From positions 1 to 35,835 of the forward strand of contig NZ_JANQOM010000060.1 of assembly GCF_028289625.1 (NCBI RefSeq): 35,835 bases of DNA, read 5' to 3'. Made by a program: the position numbers and the translations under genes. Shown in pieces: positions 7,905 to 15,715 of this stretch (within the stretch, counting starts at the first letter, position 1; the number at the start of each line of letters is the position of its first letter). This DNA comes from Winogradskyella sp. (lineage in GTDB: Bacteria; Bacteroidota; Bacteroidia; Flavobacteriales; Flavobacteriaceae). Under the pieces are notes generated by a model that worked only from the letters and a program-made list of their open reading frames with translations, was not told the origin of the DNA and did no database searches.

Positions 7905-8282
7905 ATGAGAAATGCAATTAACTGGTTCGAAATTCCAGTAACAAATTACGAACGTGCTAAACAATTTTATGGAACAGTATTAGACATCGAAATCATGGAT
8001 AACCATATGCCAGATCAAAACATAAAGTACGGCATGTTTCCATATGATGACGACAACAATGGTGTTGGTGGAGGTTTAATTGAAGGCGAAGAGCAAAAGC
8101 CTACTGCAGAGGGCCCAACATTATACATTAATGGTGGTGACAATTTGAGTATTCCTTTAGGGAAGGTTGAAAGTTCTGGTGGTAAAGTAATTATGCCAAA
8201 AACCGATATTGGTGAAAATGGATATATGGCACAGTTCATAGATACAGAAGGCAATAGAATTGCCTTGCATTCTTGGAACTAA
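7905..8282 (+). CDS. VOC (glyoxalase/bleomycin-resistance fold) family protein
   Basis: This 125-residue single VOC module opens with INWFEIPVTNYERAKQFYG, the classic first beta-alpha unit, and ends with GYMAQFIDTEGNRIALHSW, the second unit with the conserved acidic D/E-x-x-G-N-x-I-x-L-H turn. The centre is Gly-rich (GVGGGLIEGEEQ). VOC proteins include metal-dependent lyases, dioxygenases and ligand binders; no substrate can be assigned. This type is close to the PhnB/YdcJ-like 'predicted enzyme related to lactoylglutathione lyase'. It lies 89 bases upstream of the WYL-domain regulator in the same direction, so the regulator may sense a related small molecule. A TAAATTTG box lies at 7865 without an obvious TTG partner. 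Confidence 0.85.
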   Translation: MRNAINWFEIPVTNYERAKQFYGTVLDIEIMDNHMPDQNIKYGMFPYDDDNNGVGGGLIEGEEQKPTAEGPTLYINGGDNLSIPLGKVESSGGKVIMPKTDIGENGYMAQFIDTEGNRIALHSWN

Positions 8283-8337
8283 TCAGTATTCATCAATGAA
8301 AAAATGAATCACAAGACTATCAATCAAAAAACAACTC

Positions 8338-8369
8338 ATAGCGAATTGGTCTCCAGTTCGCTATCTTTG
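8338..8369 (+). promoter_or_regulatory. Inverted repeat overlapping a -7 element before the WYL regulator
   Basis: ATAGCGAA (8338-8345) and TTCGCTAT (8357-8364) form a perfect 8-base inverted repeat with 11 bases between. Its right end overlaps TATCTTTG (8362-8369), an exact TAnnTTTG -7 box. The start codon ATG follows only 2 bases later (8372, or 8375). This could be an operator for the regulator itself and would give a leaderless or nearly leaderless transcript. No TTG lies at the ideal distance. Confidence 0.4.
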
Positions 8370-8371
8370 TT

Positions 8372-9070
8372 ATGATGTCACAACTAGCTAGACTTATCTC
8401 CATATTGACACTCTTAAAGTCCAAAAGGCTGTTAACGGCAACAGAACTCTCGGATAGGTTTGAGGTCAGTATCAGAACCATCTATAGAGATATTAGAAAA
8501 CTTGAAGAAGCTGGCATTCCTGTAACAACGATTGAAGGTAGAGGTTACTCGCTAATGGAAGGCTATACCATTTCGCCTGTTCAATTTACAGAAAAAGAGG
8601 CCAATGCCATTATCACGGCTCAGCATCTTGTGAACAAAACTCAAGATTCATCTTTCGCAAAGGATTTTAATGACGCCTTGGTTAAAATTAAATCTGTATT
8701 TAGGACTTCTATTCAAGAAAAAAGTGAGTTGCTGGAGAGTAAAATCTATGTTTTTGAACCAAACCAAGAGGATATATCTAGTGCAGCACTTTCAGAAATT
8801 CAATTAGCCATTACAAATTTTAATTATATAGAAATCAACTATAGAAAGGCTGATGACCCAAATATTACCTTCAGAAAAATAGAGCCTTATACGTTGATCT
8901 CTACCAATCAAAAATGGATTCTTATAGCTTGGTGCTACCTCAGAGATTCCTATCGTGCTTTTAGAATAGATCGGATTCAGCATTTTAAAATCCTACCTGA
9001 AACTTTTATAGACCGCAAGTTTAATCTTGAAGAATACTACAAGGAAGATGCTTACGATGGTTATCATTAA
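8372..9070 (+). CDS. YafY/PafC-type transcriptional regulator with HTH_11 and WYL domains
   Basis: This is a 232-residue cytoplasmic DNA-binding protein. The N-terminus is a DeoR-like winged helix (about 4-62): ARLISILTLLKSKRLLTATEL, then the recognition helix VSIRTIYRDIRKLEEAGIPV and a wing (IEGRGYSLMEG). A WYL domain follows (about 135-205), with EINYRKADDPN and the diagnostic ISTNQKWILIAWCYLRDSYR and FRIDRI. WYL domains bind small ligands or nucleic acid and control the attached HTH. The start may be ATG 8372 or the adjacent ATG 8375. It follows a VOC protein gene, a pairing I consider common in this phylum. The hairpin directly upstream suggests autoregulation. Confidence 0.9.
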   Translation: MMSQLARLISILTLLKSKRLLTATELSDRFEVSIRTIYRDIRKLEEAGIPVTTIEGRGYSLMEGYTISPVQFTEKEANAIITAQHLVNKTQDSSFAKDFNDALVKIKSVFRTSIQEKSELLESKIYVFEPNQEDISSAALSEIQLAITNFNYIEINYRKADDPNITFRKIEPYTLISTNQKWILIAWCYLRDSYRAFRIDRIQHFKILPETFIDRKFNLEEYYKEDAYDGYH

Positions 9071-9130
9071 AAACCTATTTCATTAAGTTAAGATTAAAAG
9101 TGATTTTCTATCTTTAGATTCTAGTACGGT

Positions 9131-9158
9131 TTTGTAACTAAATCTGAAAACAATCGTC
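9131..9158 (+). promoter_or_regulatory. Predicted ECF sigma promoter of the serine hydrolase gene
   Basis: TTGTAAC (9132-9138), 16 bases, then CGTC (9155-9158) lies 28 bases upstream of the start codon. Its spacer begins TAAATC and the box is followed by A, closely matching the promoter in front of the DUF6249 gene (19240-19267), where the spacing after TTGTAAC is one base longer. GTAAC and CGTC are the usual -35 and -10 signatures of ECF-dependent promoters. Confidence 0.5.
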
Positions 9159-9186
9159 ACACTTAAAACAATCAATCACTGTAATT

Positions 9187-10839
9187 ATGAAAACACAACT
9201 TTTCGCTTTATTGCTTTGTCTTACTCTCCTCAATACTACAACTACTAAAGCACAAGATTTAACCCAACAATTTGAAGATATCGTAACCCAATATTATGAA
9301 GACGATATGCCTGGGGCAACCATTTTGGTAGCTAAGGATGGAAAAGCCATTTACCGAAAAGCTGTAGGTAAATCTAATCTTGAAATGGACATAGATATGA
9401 TTCCAGAGAATGTATTCATGTTGGCGTCTATAACCAAACAATTTACTGCTGTAGCAATTTTAATGTTAGAAGAACAAGGTAAATTAAGTCTCAACGATCC
9501 TATTACTAAGTTCATTCCAGATTATCCTACGTTAGGAAAAACAATAACTGTGCATCAATTACTAAACCATACCTCTGGTATAAAAAGCTATACCGGAATA
9601 GGTGATTTGGTAAAAGTGGCACGTCATGACAAAACCTTAGATGAACTCATTGATTATTTTAAAAACGAACCTATGGATTTTGATCCTGGTGAAGCTTTTA
9701 GATATAATAACTCGGGTTATGTATTACTAGGAAAGATTATAGAGGTCATATCTGGAGATGCCTACGAGGAATTCCTGAAGAAAAATATTTTTGACCGTCT
9801 AGGCATGACTAACACACGATACGGTAGTAACCGAGAACTAATTAAAAATAGAGCTATGCCCTATGAGCAAAATGAAAATGGCTATGTCAATGCCAGTTAT
9901 CTAAGCATGAGTTTACCACATGCCGCTGGTGCCTTGGTCTCTACAATTGACGATATGTTAAAATGGCAAAATGCACTGACAAACCATACATTAATAAGTG
10001 CAGCAACATTTAGCAAAGCCATAAACGGATCCGAGCTAAATAACGGTGAACATATTACTTATGGTTACGGTTTAGGAGAAATGACATTAAAAGGTTCTAA
10101 GGGTTATACACATAGTGGAGGAATTTTTGGAACTTCGACCAATGGTATTTATCTCATCGAAGAAAATGTCTATGTTATTGGATTAAGTAATTGTAGCTGT
10201 AATGATATTGGTGATGTCACCCAAAAACTCGCCGCAATTGCCATCGGTAAACCGTATCCTACGATGAAAGATGTGGTAAAATTATCAGAAACACAATTAA
10301 AGCAGTGGGTTGGCGCTTACGAATTTGAAGATGGTGCCATTAGACATATCTTTATGAAAGATGGTGCATTAAAGAGTATGCGAGAATCTGAAACCAATAC
10401 CGTTTTTGATATTTTCCCTTTAGCTGAAGACCGTTTTATGTTCGAGGAAGGTAACATCGAATACAAATTTTCAAAATCTACTGATGGTAAGAAGCAAGCC
10501 ATATTTATAACAGATTCGGAAAATGTGGGGAAAGAAGTTGATAAGGATATGCCCGAAGCCAGAAAAGAAGTCACATTATCTAATGAGGTTCTAAGTCCAT
10601 ATATAGGCAAGTACGAGTTAGCACCAAATTTTATTGTTGAAATTACGGTTGAAGGCAGCCAGATATTTGCACAAGCCACTGGTCAAGGTAAGTTTGAGAT
10701 ATTCGCTGAAAATGAAACCACGTTTTTCGCCAAGGTAACCGCTCTTAAAGTAGAGTTTAATATCAATGAGGCCAATGAAGTAGAAAGTTTTACACTTTAC
10801 CAAGGTGGAGTTGAAACTCTTGCTAAGAAGATTGAATAG
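9187..10839 (+). CDS. Secreted serine hydrolase, class C beta-lactamase/DD-peptidase family
   Basis: This 550-residue protein has a Sec signal peptide (MKTQLFALLLCLTLL..TKAQ, about 22 residues). The penicillin-binding-like domain (about 28-345) shows the three active-site motifs: Ser81-x-x-Lys84 in LASITKQF, Tyr173-x-Asn175 in RYNNSGYVLLG, and HSGG (309-312), which replaces KTG. The HSGG form is common in the non-lactamase branch, including esterases and D-amino-peptidases, so antibiotic resistance should not be assumed. The last 200 residues form beta-rich C-terminal modules of the DUF3471 type (e.g. LSPYIGKYELAPNFIVEITVEG). It is monocistronic: an ECF-like promoter precedes it and a strong terminator follows 22 bases after the stop. 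Confidence 0.88.
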   Translation: MKTQLFALLLCLTLLNTTTTKAQDLTQQFEDIVTQYYEDDMPGATILVAKDGKAIYRKAVGKSNLEMDIDMIPENVFMLASITKQFTAVAILMLEEQGKLSLNDPITKFIPDYPTLGKTITVHQLLNHTSGIKSYTGIGDLVKVARHDKTLDELIDYFKNEPMDFDPGEAFRYNNSGYVLLGKIIEVISGDAYEEFLKKNIFDRLGMTNTRYGSNRELIKNRAMPYEQNENGYVNASYLSMSLPHAAGALVSTIDDMLKWQNALTNHTLISAATFSKAINGSELNNGEHITYGYGLGEMTLKGSKGYTHSGGIFGTSTNGIYLIEENVYVIGLSNCSCNDIGDVTQKLAAIAIGKPYPTMKDVVKLSETQLKQWVGAYEFEDGAIRHIFMKDGALKSMRESETNTVFDIFPLAEDRFMFEEGNIEYKFSKSTDGKKQAIFITDSENVGKEVDKDMPEARKEVTLSNEVLSPYIGKYELAPNFIVEITVEGSQIFAQATGQGKFEIFAENETTFFAKVTALKVEFNINEANEVESFTLYQGGVETLAKKIE

Positions 10840-10860
10840 TATATTTTTAATAGATTCTTA

Positions 10861-10895
10861 AAAACCACTTGGAAAATTCTAAGTGGTTTTTTCTT
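10861..10895 (+). terminator. Rho-independent terminator, copy 1 of a duplicated 35-base element
   Basis: AAAACCACTT pairs with AAGTGGTTTT across a 10-base loop (GGAAAATTCT), followed by TTCTT. The same 35 bases with one substitution occur at 12718-12752. Confidence 0.85.
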
Positions 10896-10985
10896 TTTAC
10901 AAACTCATTAGAATGGTGACATTACACTCAAAACGTAGTTGTTAACTAAATGTTTGTTTTATTAGAAGCTTTATAAATATAGGTT

Positions 10986-10999
10986 TGCTAATATTAGCA
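10986..10999. promoter_or_regulatory. Perfect 14-base palindrome upstream of the CarboxypepD_reg gene
   Basis: TGCTAATATTAGCA is self-complementary and ends 15 bases before the ATG at 11015. Its size fits a homodimer operator. The stretch 10896-11014 otherwise shows no gene. Confidence 0.35.
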
Positions 11000-11014
11000 T
11001 AAACACCTCAACTA

Positions 11015-11698
11015 ATGAAGCATCAATTACACTTATCCATTAAAAAACCATGTGCTGAAAACTTCAATAAGTTTTTACCTACCGATAAAGGAGGCTTTTG
11101 TAACTCGTGCAGAAAGGAAGTCATTGATTTTACTCAAATGAATAATAAAGATATTGCTAAATACTTTAAATCCAAAACTACTGAGAACACATGTGGCCGC
11201 TTTACAAATCAACAATTAAAAACAACAAATAACCTGTCTAGTAAAAATAGATATTTAAGCTTTTTCACAAGTTTGGGATTTGCTATTGTATCTTTCTTAT
11301 ATAGCATGTCAACACAAGCTCAAGAACTTAAAAAGTCAACTAAAACAACAAACGGTAATAAGGAAACAGAAGCATTAAAAAGCATTAATAATATTCTTGT
11401 TAAAGGCACTGTAATTACAGAGTCTGATGGATTACCACTCCCTGGAGCTAATGTTTTCTTACAAGGCTCTCCGATTGGGACTCAGACTGATTTTGATGGT
11501 TATTTTGAATTTCCAACTAAACTAAAGAAAGGAGACGTACTCATCATTAGTTATATCGGTATGGAATCCAAAAAGGTTATCATTGAAAATAAAAAATCTG
11601 TCTCAAAAATTGAGTTAGTTCTTGATATGACAGAAATGTCCTGTATTATAATGGGAGAAGTAGCCGTAAAAGAAATCTTTAAATCAAAGGACAACTAA
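11015..11698 (+). CDS. Carboxypeptidase-regulatory-like domain membrane protein with Cys-containing N-terminus
   Basis: This 227-residue protein begins with a small Cys-bearing domain (1-60): LSIKKPCAENFNKFLPTDKGGFCNSCRKEVIDFTQMN. This form (KPC...W/F..M/L..G.FC..C.K.V.DFT) is shared by many Bacteroidota proteins, and its Cys residues look suited to metal or redox chemistry. One hydrophobic segment (about 80-98, YLSFFTSLGFAIVSFLYSM) follows. The C-terminal half (about 128-212) is a CarboxypepD_reg-like beta-sandwich: VKGTVITESDGLPLPGANVFL...GTQTDFDGYFEF...VLIISYIGMESKKV, the same module that precedes TonB-dependent receptors. The topology would place the Cys domain in the cytoplasm and the beta domain in the periplasm. 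It is 15 bases from the transglutaminase-like gene and probably forms an operon with it. Function is unknown. Confidence 0.8.
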   Translation: MKHQLHLSIKKPCAENFNKFLPTDKGGFCNSCRKEVIDFTQMNNKDIAKYFKSKTTENTCGRFTNQQLKTTNNLSSKNRYLSFFTSLGFAIVSFLYSMSTQAQELKKSTKTTNGNKETEALKSINNILVKGTVITESDGLPLPGANVFLQGSPIGTQTDFDGYFEFPTKLKKGDVLIISYIGMESKKVIIENKKSVSKIELVLDMTEMSCIIMGEVAVKEIFKSKDN

Positions 11699-11713
11699 AT
11701 GAGATAAATTAGA

Positions 11714-12739
11714 ATGAAGAGTTTATTGACTTTTGCACTTAGCATTTCTCTATCAACATTGAATGCCCAAATCTCAGATTTTAAGGATGTTGACTTCGTA
11801 AAAGTCGAAAACATAGTTAAACTCAACCAAGGGAAAAATTTAGATAATCTACCTATACTCGTATATAACCTTACTTCAAAACTTTCTAACGATGTAGAAA
11901 AATTTAGAGCCATCTATTTATGGGTTTGTGAAAATATAATTGGAGATGCATATCAACATCGCGCAGTAAATAAAAAAAGAGCTGAATTTAAAAATGACAG
12001 CCTTGGTTATATTACCTGGAATAATGGATTCAAAAAAATAGCAGCAAAAAAACTCCTAAAGCATAAAAAAACAATGTGTACTGGCTATGCTTACCTTATT
12101 AAGCAAATGTGCTTCATAGCTAATATAGACTGTAAAATTATCGATGGATACGCTAGGTCTTTTGAAACCAACGTAGAAACCTTAGAAAATCTTAATCACT
12201 CATGGAATGCTGTTAAATTAAACGATAAATGGTACTTATGTGATGCGACATGGTCTAGTGGGTATATGATAAATGGTAAAATCTTTATAAAAGATTATAA
12301 TGATGGCTATTTCCTTACTGACCCAGTTCTTTTTGCAAAGAATCATTATCCGATAAATAAAAAATGGTTTCTTAATGATAGCTTGACCTCTAACAAATTC
12401 AAGCCTGAGCCTATAGTATATGGTGAAACATTTAAGCATAAGGTTCTACCTATTTCACCTAAAAACCTCAAAACATTCGTAGAAAAAAATCAAGAAATAA
12501 AATTTGTTTTGAAATCTCTTAAACCCATCTTTAGTGAAGATATTTCATTAGTCGATTTTTCTGGTAAAGAACATAAACTCTGTAAAATTCATGATTTAAA
12601 AAATGAAAACGGAATTATCACTTTTAAATACAAGTTCAAAAGTAGGGGAACTCGGGATTTGCATTTGAAGATTAAGAAAGATATTGTAGCATCGTATACT
12701 TTTAAAATTACAAAACCAAAACCACTTGAAAAATTCTAA
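11714..12739 (+). CDS. Secreted transglutaminase-like cysteine protease-fold protein
   Basis: This 341-residue protein has a signal peptide (MKSLLTFALSISLSTLNAQ). The transglutaminase-like core shows EKFRAIYLWVCENI, then Cys122 in KTMCTGYAYLIKQMC, His162 in NLNHSWNAVKL and Asp177 in YLCDATWSSGY, a complete Cys-His-Asp triad. The last third (about 245-341) is a separate beta domain ending in KPKPLEKF. Bacterial members of this superfamily are mostly peptidases or isopeptidases acting on cell-envelope proteins, not cross-linkers. It pairs with the CarboxypepD_reg protein upstream. Its final codons form the left arm and loop of the terminator that duplicates the one at 10861, so the extreme C-terminus may have been added by that duplication. 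Confidence 0.85.
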   Translation: MKSLLTFALSISLSTLNAQISDFKDVDFVKVENIVKLNQGKNLDNLPILVYNLTSKLSNDVEKFRAIYLWVCENIIGDAYQHRAVNKKRAEFKNDSLGYITWNNGFKKIAAKKLLKHKKTMCTGYAYLIKQMCFIANIDCKIIDGYARSFETNVETLENLNHSWNAVKLNDKWYLCDATWSSGYMINGKIFIKDYNDGYFLTDPVLFAKNHYPINKKWFLNDSLTSNKFKPEPIVYGETFKHKVLPISPKNLKTFVEKNQEIKFVLKSLKPIFSEDISLVDFSGKEHKLCKIHDLKNENGIITFKYKFKSRGTRDLHLKIKKDIVASYTFKITKPKPLEKF

Positions 12740-12752
12740 GTGGTTTTTTCTT
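12718..12752 (+). terminator. Rho-independent terminator, copy 2, overlapping the end of the transglutaminase-like gene
   Basis: It is identical to 10861-10895 except for one base in the loop. The stem AAAACCACTT/AAGTGGTTTT starts inside the coding sequence, so the codons for the last residues (PLEKF) and the stop are part of the hairpin. Confidence 0.85.
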
Positions 12753-12849
12753 ATTAAAAATTTACGATTAACTAATTTAAAAGTTCACATATCTATTTAT
12801 TCTAATTCTAAATAACCTAATATGTAACTTAATGTATATTTTATTTTAA

Positions 12850-13434
12850 GTGCAATCACAGAATTCTAAAATTAAAGAGATATTTAAAACCCTTACGTTC
12901 ACTAATGATGAGGCTAAAATTATTGAATCCGTATTTCATAAATTGGGTGTAAAGAAAGGGGATGTTTTGCTCAGCCCTGGAGACGTGGTCGATTCGCACT
13001 ATTACATCTTAGATGGTTGCCTAAGAACCTTCCATATCGATGGTCAAGGCAAAGAATATACCGTTCAATTCGGTATTAAGGATTGGTGGATTAGCGATTA
13101 CACCGCTTTTTTTTCAGGTGAAGAAGCTATTATGACCGTTGAAGCTATTGAGGATTCTATAATTTATAAGATAAACAGAGAAGACAAAGCATACTTATAT
13201 GACAAGATTCCAAAAATAGACCGGTTTTTTAGGATTAAATTAGAACGTGCTTTTGCTGCATTTCAAAAAAGAATACTGGCAAGTATTTCGCAAACCGCAG
13301 CTGAGCGTTACCTCCATTTTATACATACCTACCCTGAAATTGAGAAATACTTAAAAAACTACCACATTGCTTCGTATTTAGGAATTACAACCGAAAGCCT
13401 AAGCAGAATAAGAAAAGACCTGTCAACTAGCTGA
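12850..13434 (+). CDS. Crp/Fnr family transcriptional regulator
   Basis: This 194-residue cytoplasmic regulator starts at a GTG (12850). The N-terminal cyclic-nucleotide-binding-like barrel runs about 22-118 (KGDVLLSPGDVVDSHYYILDGCLRTFHID...GKEYTVQFGIKDWWISDY). A dimerisation helix comes next (about 120-140), then a C-terminal HTH (about 140-190) with AERYLHFIHTYPEIEKYLKN and YLGITTESLSRIRKDL. The cAMP phosphate-binding RxS motif is missing, as in most Bacteroidota members, so the effector is probably not cAMP. It lies upstream of, and reads the same way as, a methyltransferase gene, but a terminator separates them. The target genes are unknown. Confidence 0.88.
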   Translation: MQSQNSKIKEIFKTLTFTNDEAKIIESVFHKLGVKKGDVLLSPGDVVDSHYYILDGCLRTFHIDGQGKEYTVQFGIKDWWISDYTAFFSGEEAIMTVEAIEDSIIYKINREDKAYLYDKIPKIDRFFRIKLERAFAAFQKRILASISQTAAERYLHFIHTYPEIEKYLKNYHIASYLGITTESLSRIRKDLSTS

Positions 13435-13528
13435 ATTTATTAACATACATCAATTTTTGAATGTAATATTAGTTATATGTTTGCACTACCCTAACATGAT
13501 TAATTTAAGTCCCTTAGGATTAATAGCC

Positions 13529-13563
13529 AAAAAGCGCGAGTTGAGTAAACTTGCGCTTTTTTT
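13529..13563 (+). terminator. Rho-independent terminator after the Crp-like regulator
   Basis: AAAAAGCGCGAGTT pairs with AAACTTGCGCTTTTT (one G-U pair, 4-5 base loop) and ends in a run of seven T. It lies 95 bases past the stop codon. Confidence 0.85.
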
Positions 13564-13595
13564 ATAACTTTAATCTTTAAAGCTTAAAGCTCAAT

Positions 13596-14381
13596 ATGTC
13601 AGCCAAGTACAATAAAATAGGCATCAACTATAATCAGACTCGTAAAGCTGATCCTTTTTTAACAGACCAATTACTAAAACACTTAAACCCAACTAAAGAG
13701 GGTTTGTATTTGGATATTGGTTGTGGCACGGGCAACTATACTATTGCACTACATGAAAAAGGGTTTCAATTCATTGGTATTGACCCATCGATAGAGATGC
13801 TTCAAAAAGCGCAGCTTAAAAACCAGAATAAAAAGTGGCAAATTGGGACTGCAGAAAAAACGGGATTGCCCAAAAATAGTATTGATGGTACTATAGCAAC
13901 ATTGACCATTCATCATTGGACCAATCTAGATAGGGCATTTTCCGAGTTAGGATATGTTTTAAAAATAAATGGTAAAATTGTCATTTTCACTTCTACCCCA
14001 ATACAAATGAAGGGTTATTGGCTCAATCATTACTTTCCTAAAATGTTAGAAGACTCCATTTTGCAAATGCCTTCTTTAGAGGTTGTTGAGAAGGCTATAA
14101 CATCATCTGGTTTAAATATTACAGCCACAGAAATCTACAATGTTCAACCAGATCTAAAAGATCAATTTCTGTATTGCGGCAAACACAATCCAGAATTATA
14201 TTTTGATGAAAGTGTTCGACATGGTATTTCTTCTTTTAGCTCCTTAGCCCATAAAGAAGAGGTAGAAAGGGGATTGGCTAGATTACAAAGCGATATTGAT
14301 TATGGCGAAATCCATGCCATTATAAAATCTTACGAAAATGATTTAGGGGATTATTTGTATATCATAGCAGAGCACAATTAA
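13596..14381 (+). CDS. Class I SAM-dependent methyltransferase
   Basis: This 261-residue protein has the Rossmann methyltransferase fold: motif I LYLDIGCGTGNYTIAL (37-52), the acidic end of beta-2 at Asp63 (FIGIDPSIEML), IGTAEKTGLP (motif II region) and IDGTIATLTIHHW at beta-4, as in the UbiE/COQ5-like Methyltransf_11 group. Residues after about 145 are more variable (LNHYFPKMLEDS, YFDESVRHGISSFSSL) and probably bind the substrate. It lacks a signal peptide and should be cytoplasmic. The substrate cannot be inferred: the neighbour is a Crp-like regulator ending upstream of a terminator, so the gene is probably transcribed alone. The start MSAKYNKIGINYNQTRKADP is typical of the group. Confidence 0.87.
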   Translation: MSAKYNKIGINYNQTRKADPFLTDQLLKHLNPTKEGLYLDIGCGTGNYTIALHEKGFQFIGIDPSIEMLQKAQLKNQNKKWQIGTAEKTGLPKNSIDGTIATLTIHHWTNLDRAFSELGYVLKINGKIVIFTSTPIQMKGYWLNHYFPKMLEDSILQMPSLEVVEKAITSSGLNITATEIYNVQPDLKDQFLYCGKHNPELYFDESVRHGISSFSSLAHKEEVERGLARLQSDIDYGEIHAIIKSYENDLGDYLYIIAEHN

Positions 14382-14548
14382 TGGTAACTAATCCCAAATT
14401 TTCTCTCTATTTTCAATATCATCTCCTAAAATTTGTGCATCTCACCAAGATTTTAACCCACCTTCTCTTTCATAAGACAGAATTATATAATGCTGCTTTG
14501 CTATAAGATATTTTCAATCCCATTTCGTGAGGTAAATTTAGTTTTTTA

Positions 14549-15715
14549 TTATTCGTTTAAATACGAGTAGATTATGCCATGTATGATATCAAAATAGATT
14601 TCACCAGAAAAATGACTATCACCTTTGGATTTGCGCTCCATAATTTTCCCTTTTTCATTCTTTTTTGTAATGTTCATATTTACTTGGTGTGGCCCTGCAA
14701 AACTCTTCGTATTATTTCCGAACGCAATAAAATGGTAATCTAATTTAGGTGAAAATAAGTGAACCTTTGAATATTCGGACGTCAACTCAAAACGTTCAAA
14801 ATCTTTTGTCCAATTGTAAAGAAAGTATTCACTATTAAAATCTACTAACGTTACATTCTTTCCTATTTCCCCAACCTGAACTTTAGTAAATTCCGAGTTA
14901 ATTTTTGCATTACTAAGCTTTCCTATGGTAACACTACGCGAATTAGCAAAACTATAACTGCCATCAGTTACATCTTGAGCCCAAAAGTTACCGTTATCAA
15001 CGTCTAAAACATTCAAGGAGTTACCAACGGATTTAAACTTAAGCTTAGAGTTTCTACTATTTAATGTTAATCTATTATTAAAATCACTCTCAAAATACAT
15101 ACTTGAATTTTCTGCTGTAGCTCTTACATGTATATGGCTAGGTACCATAATTTCCATTTTAGAAATAATCAGTTTAGTATTCTTTTTTTGCTTAACTGGT
15201 CTTGGTTCTCTATTTATAGCTCTAAGCATTCGTTTTCGATGTAAAAAATCGGATTGCTTAATCTCCTCTACTATAGAGTCTAAAGATTTCCTAACCACTT
15301 TCGGTTTTTCAAATCTCATAGAATCTTTTTTGGCCAAGCGACCAATTAACAAATCTTCGAAGTAATAATGTCTATCGTACCTATGAAACATATTTCTACT
15401 TTCTGCTGTATAAGTAATTTTATTTCCTTCTTTTTTTCCTGAAATTTTTAATCTATTGATCGCTTCCTTTATGCGCTTTTTTCTGTAGTTATTAAACTCC
15501 ATAGTGTACTCTATATGGACCTTATCATCTGGCGAATCCACTATTTTAACCGTAGTACTTTCTAGGTTTAAAACTAAAGTTGTATTGCTGTCCGTAGCAA
15601 AACTTTCTTTATAGATGGTATGCTTTTCATCCATTTCTATTTTAGAAAGCTCTTGCCCATGGCTTAGTACCGATGTGATTAGCATCAGCACAACTGTTTT
15701 AAATTGTAATTTCAT
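14549..15715 (-). CDS. Secreted DUF4097-like putative adhesin or envelope protein, third gene of an ECF sigma module
   Basis: This 388-residue protein has a signal peptide (MKLQFKTVVLMLITSVLSHGQ). The region after about 195 is made of short repeating strands (e.g. SSMYFESDFNNRLTLNSRNSKLKFKSVG, SFANSRSVTIGKLSNAKINSEF), the signature of a right-handed beta-solenoid of the DUF4097 'putative adhesin' type. Between about 110 and 190 lies a basic, charged linker. The start overlaps the end of the upstream anti-sigma-like gene by 17 bases, so the two are translationally coupled. In such operons the third product is often the sensed or effector envelope protein, an inference not proven here. About 167 bases to the methyltransferase gene on the other strand hold no intact gene. 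Confidence 0.7.
   Translation of the reverse strand: MKLQFKTVVLMLITSVLSHGQELSKIEMDEKHTIYKESFATDSNTTLVLNLESTTVKIVDSPDDKVHIEYTMEFNNYRKKRIKEAINRLKISGKKEGNKITYTAESRNMFHRYDRHYYFEDLLIGRLAKKDSMRFEKPKVVRKSLDSIVEEIKQSDFLHRKRMLRAINREPRPVKQKKNTKLIISKMEIMVPSHIHVRATAENSSMYFESDFNNRLTLNSRNSKLKFKSVGNSLNVLDVDNGNFWAQDVTDGSYSFANSRSVTIGKLSNAKINSEFTKVQVGEIGKNVTLVDFNSEYFLYNWTKDFERFELTSEYSKVHLFSPKLDYHFIAFGNNTKSFAGPHQVNMNITKKNEKGKIMERKSKGDSHFSGEIYFDIIHGIIYSYLNE

Noticed and set aside
9187..10839. True class C beta-lactamase (antibiotic resistance)
   Set aside because: The third motif is HSGG, not KTG, and an extra C-terminal beta domain is present, as in non-lactamase serine hydrolases.
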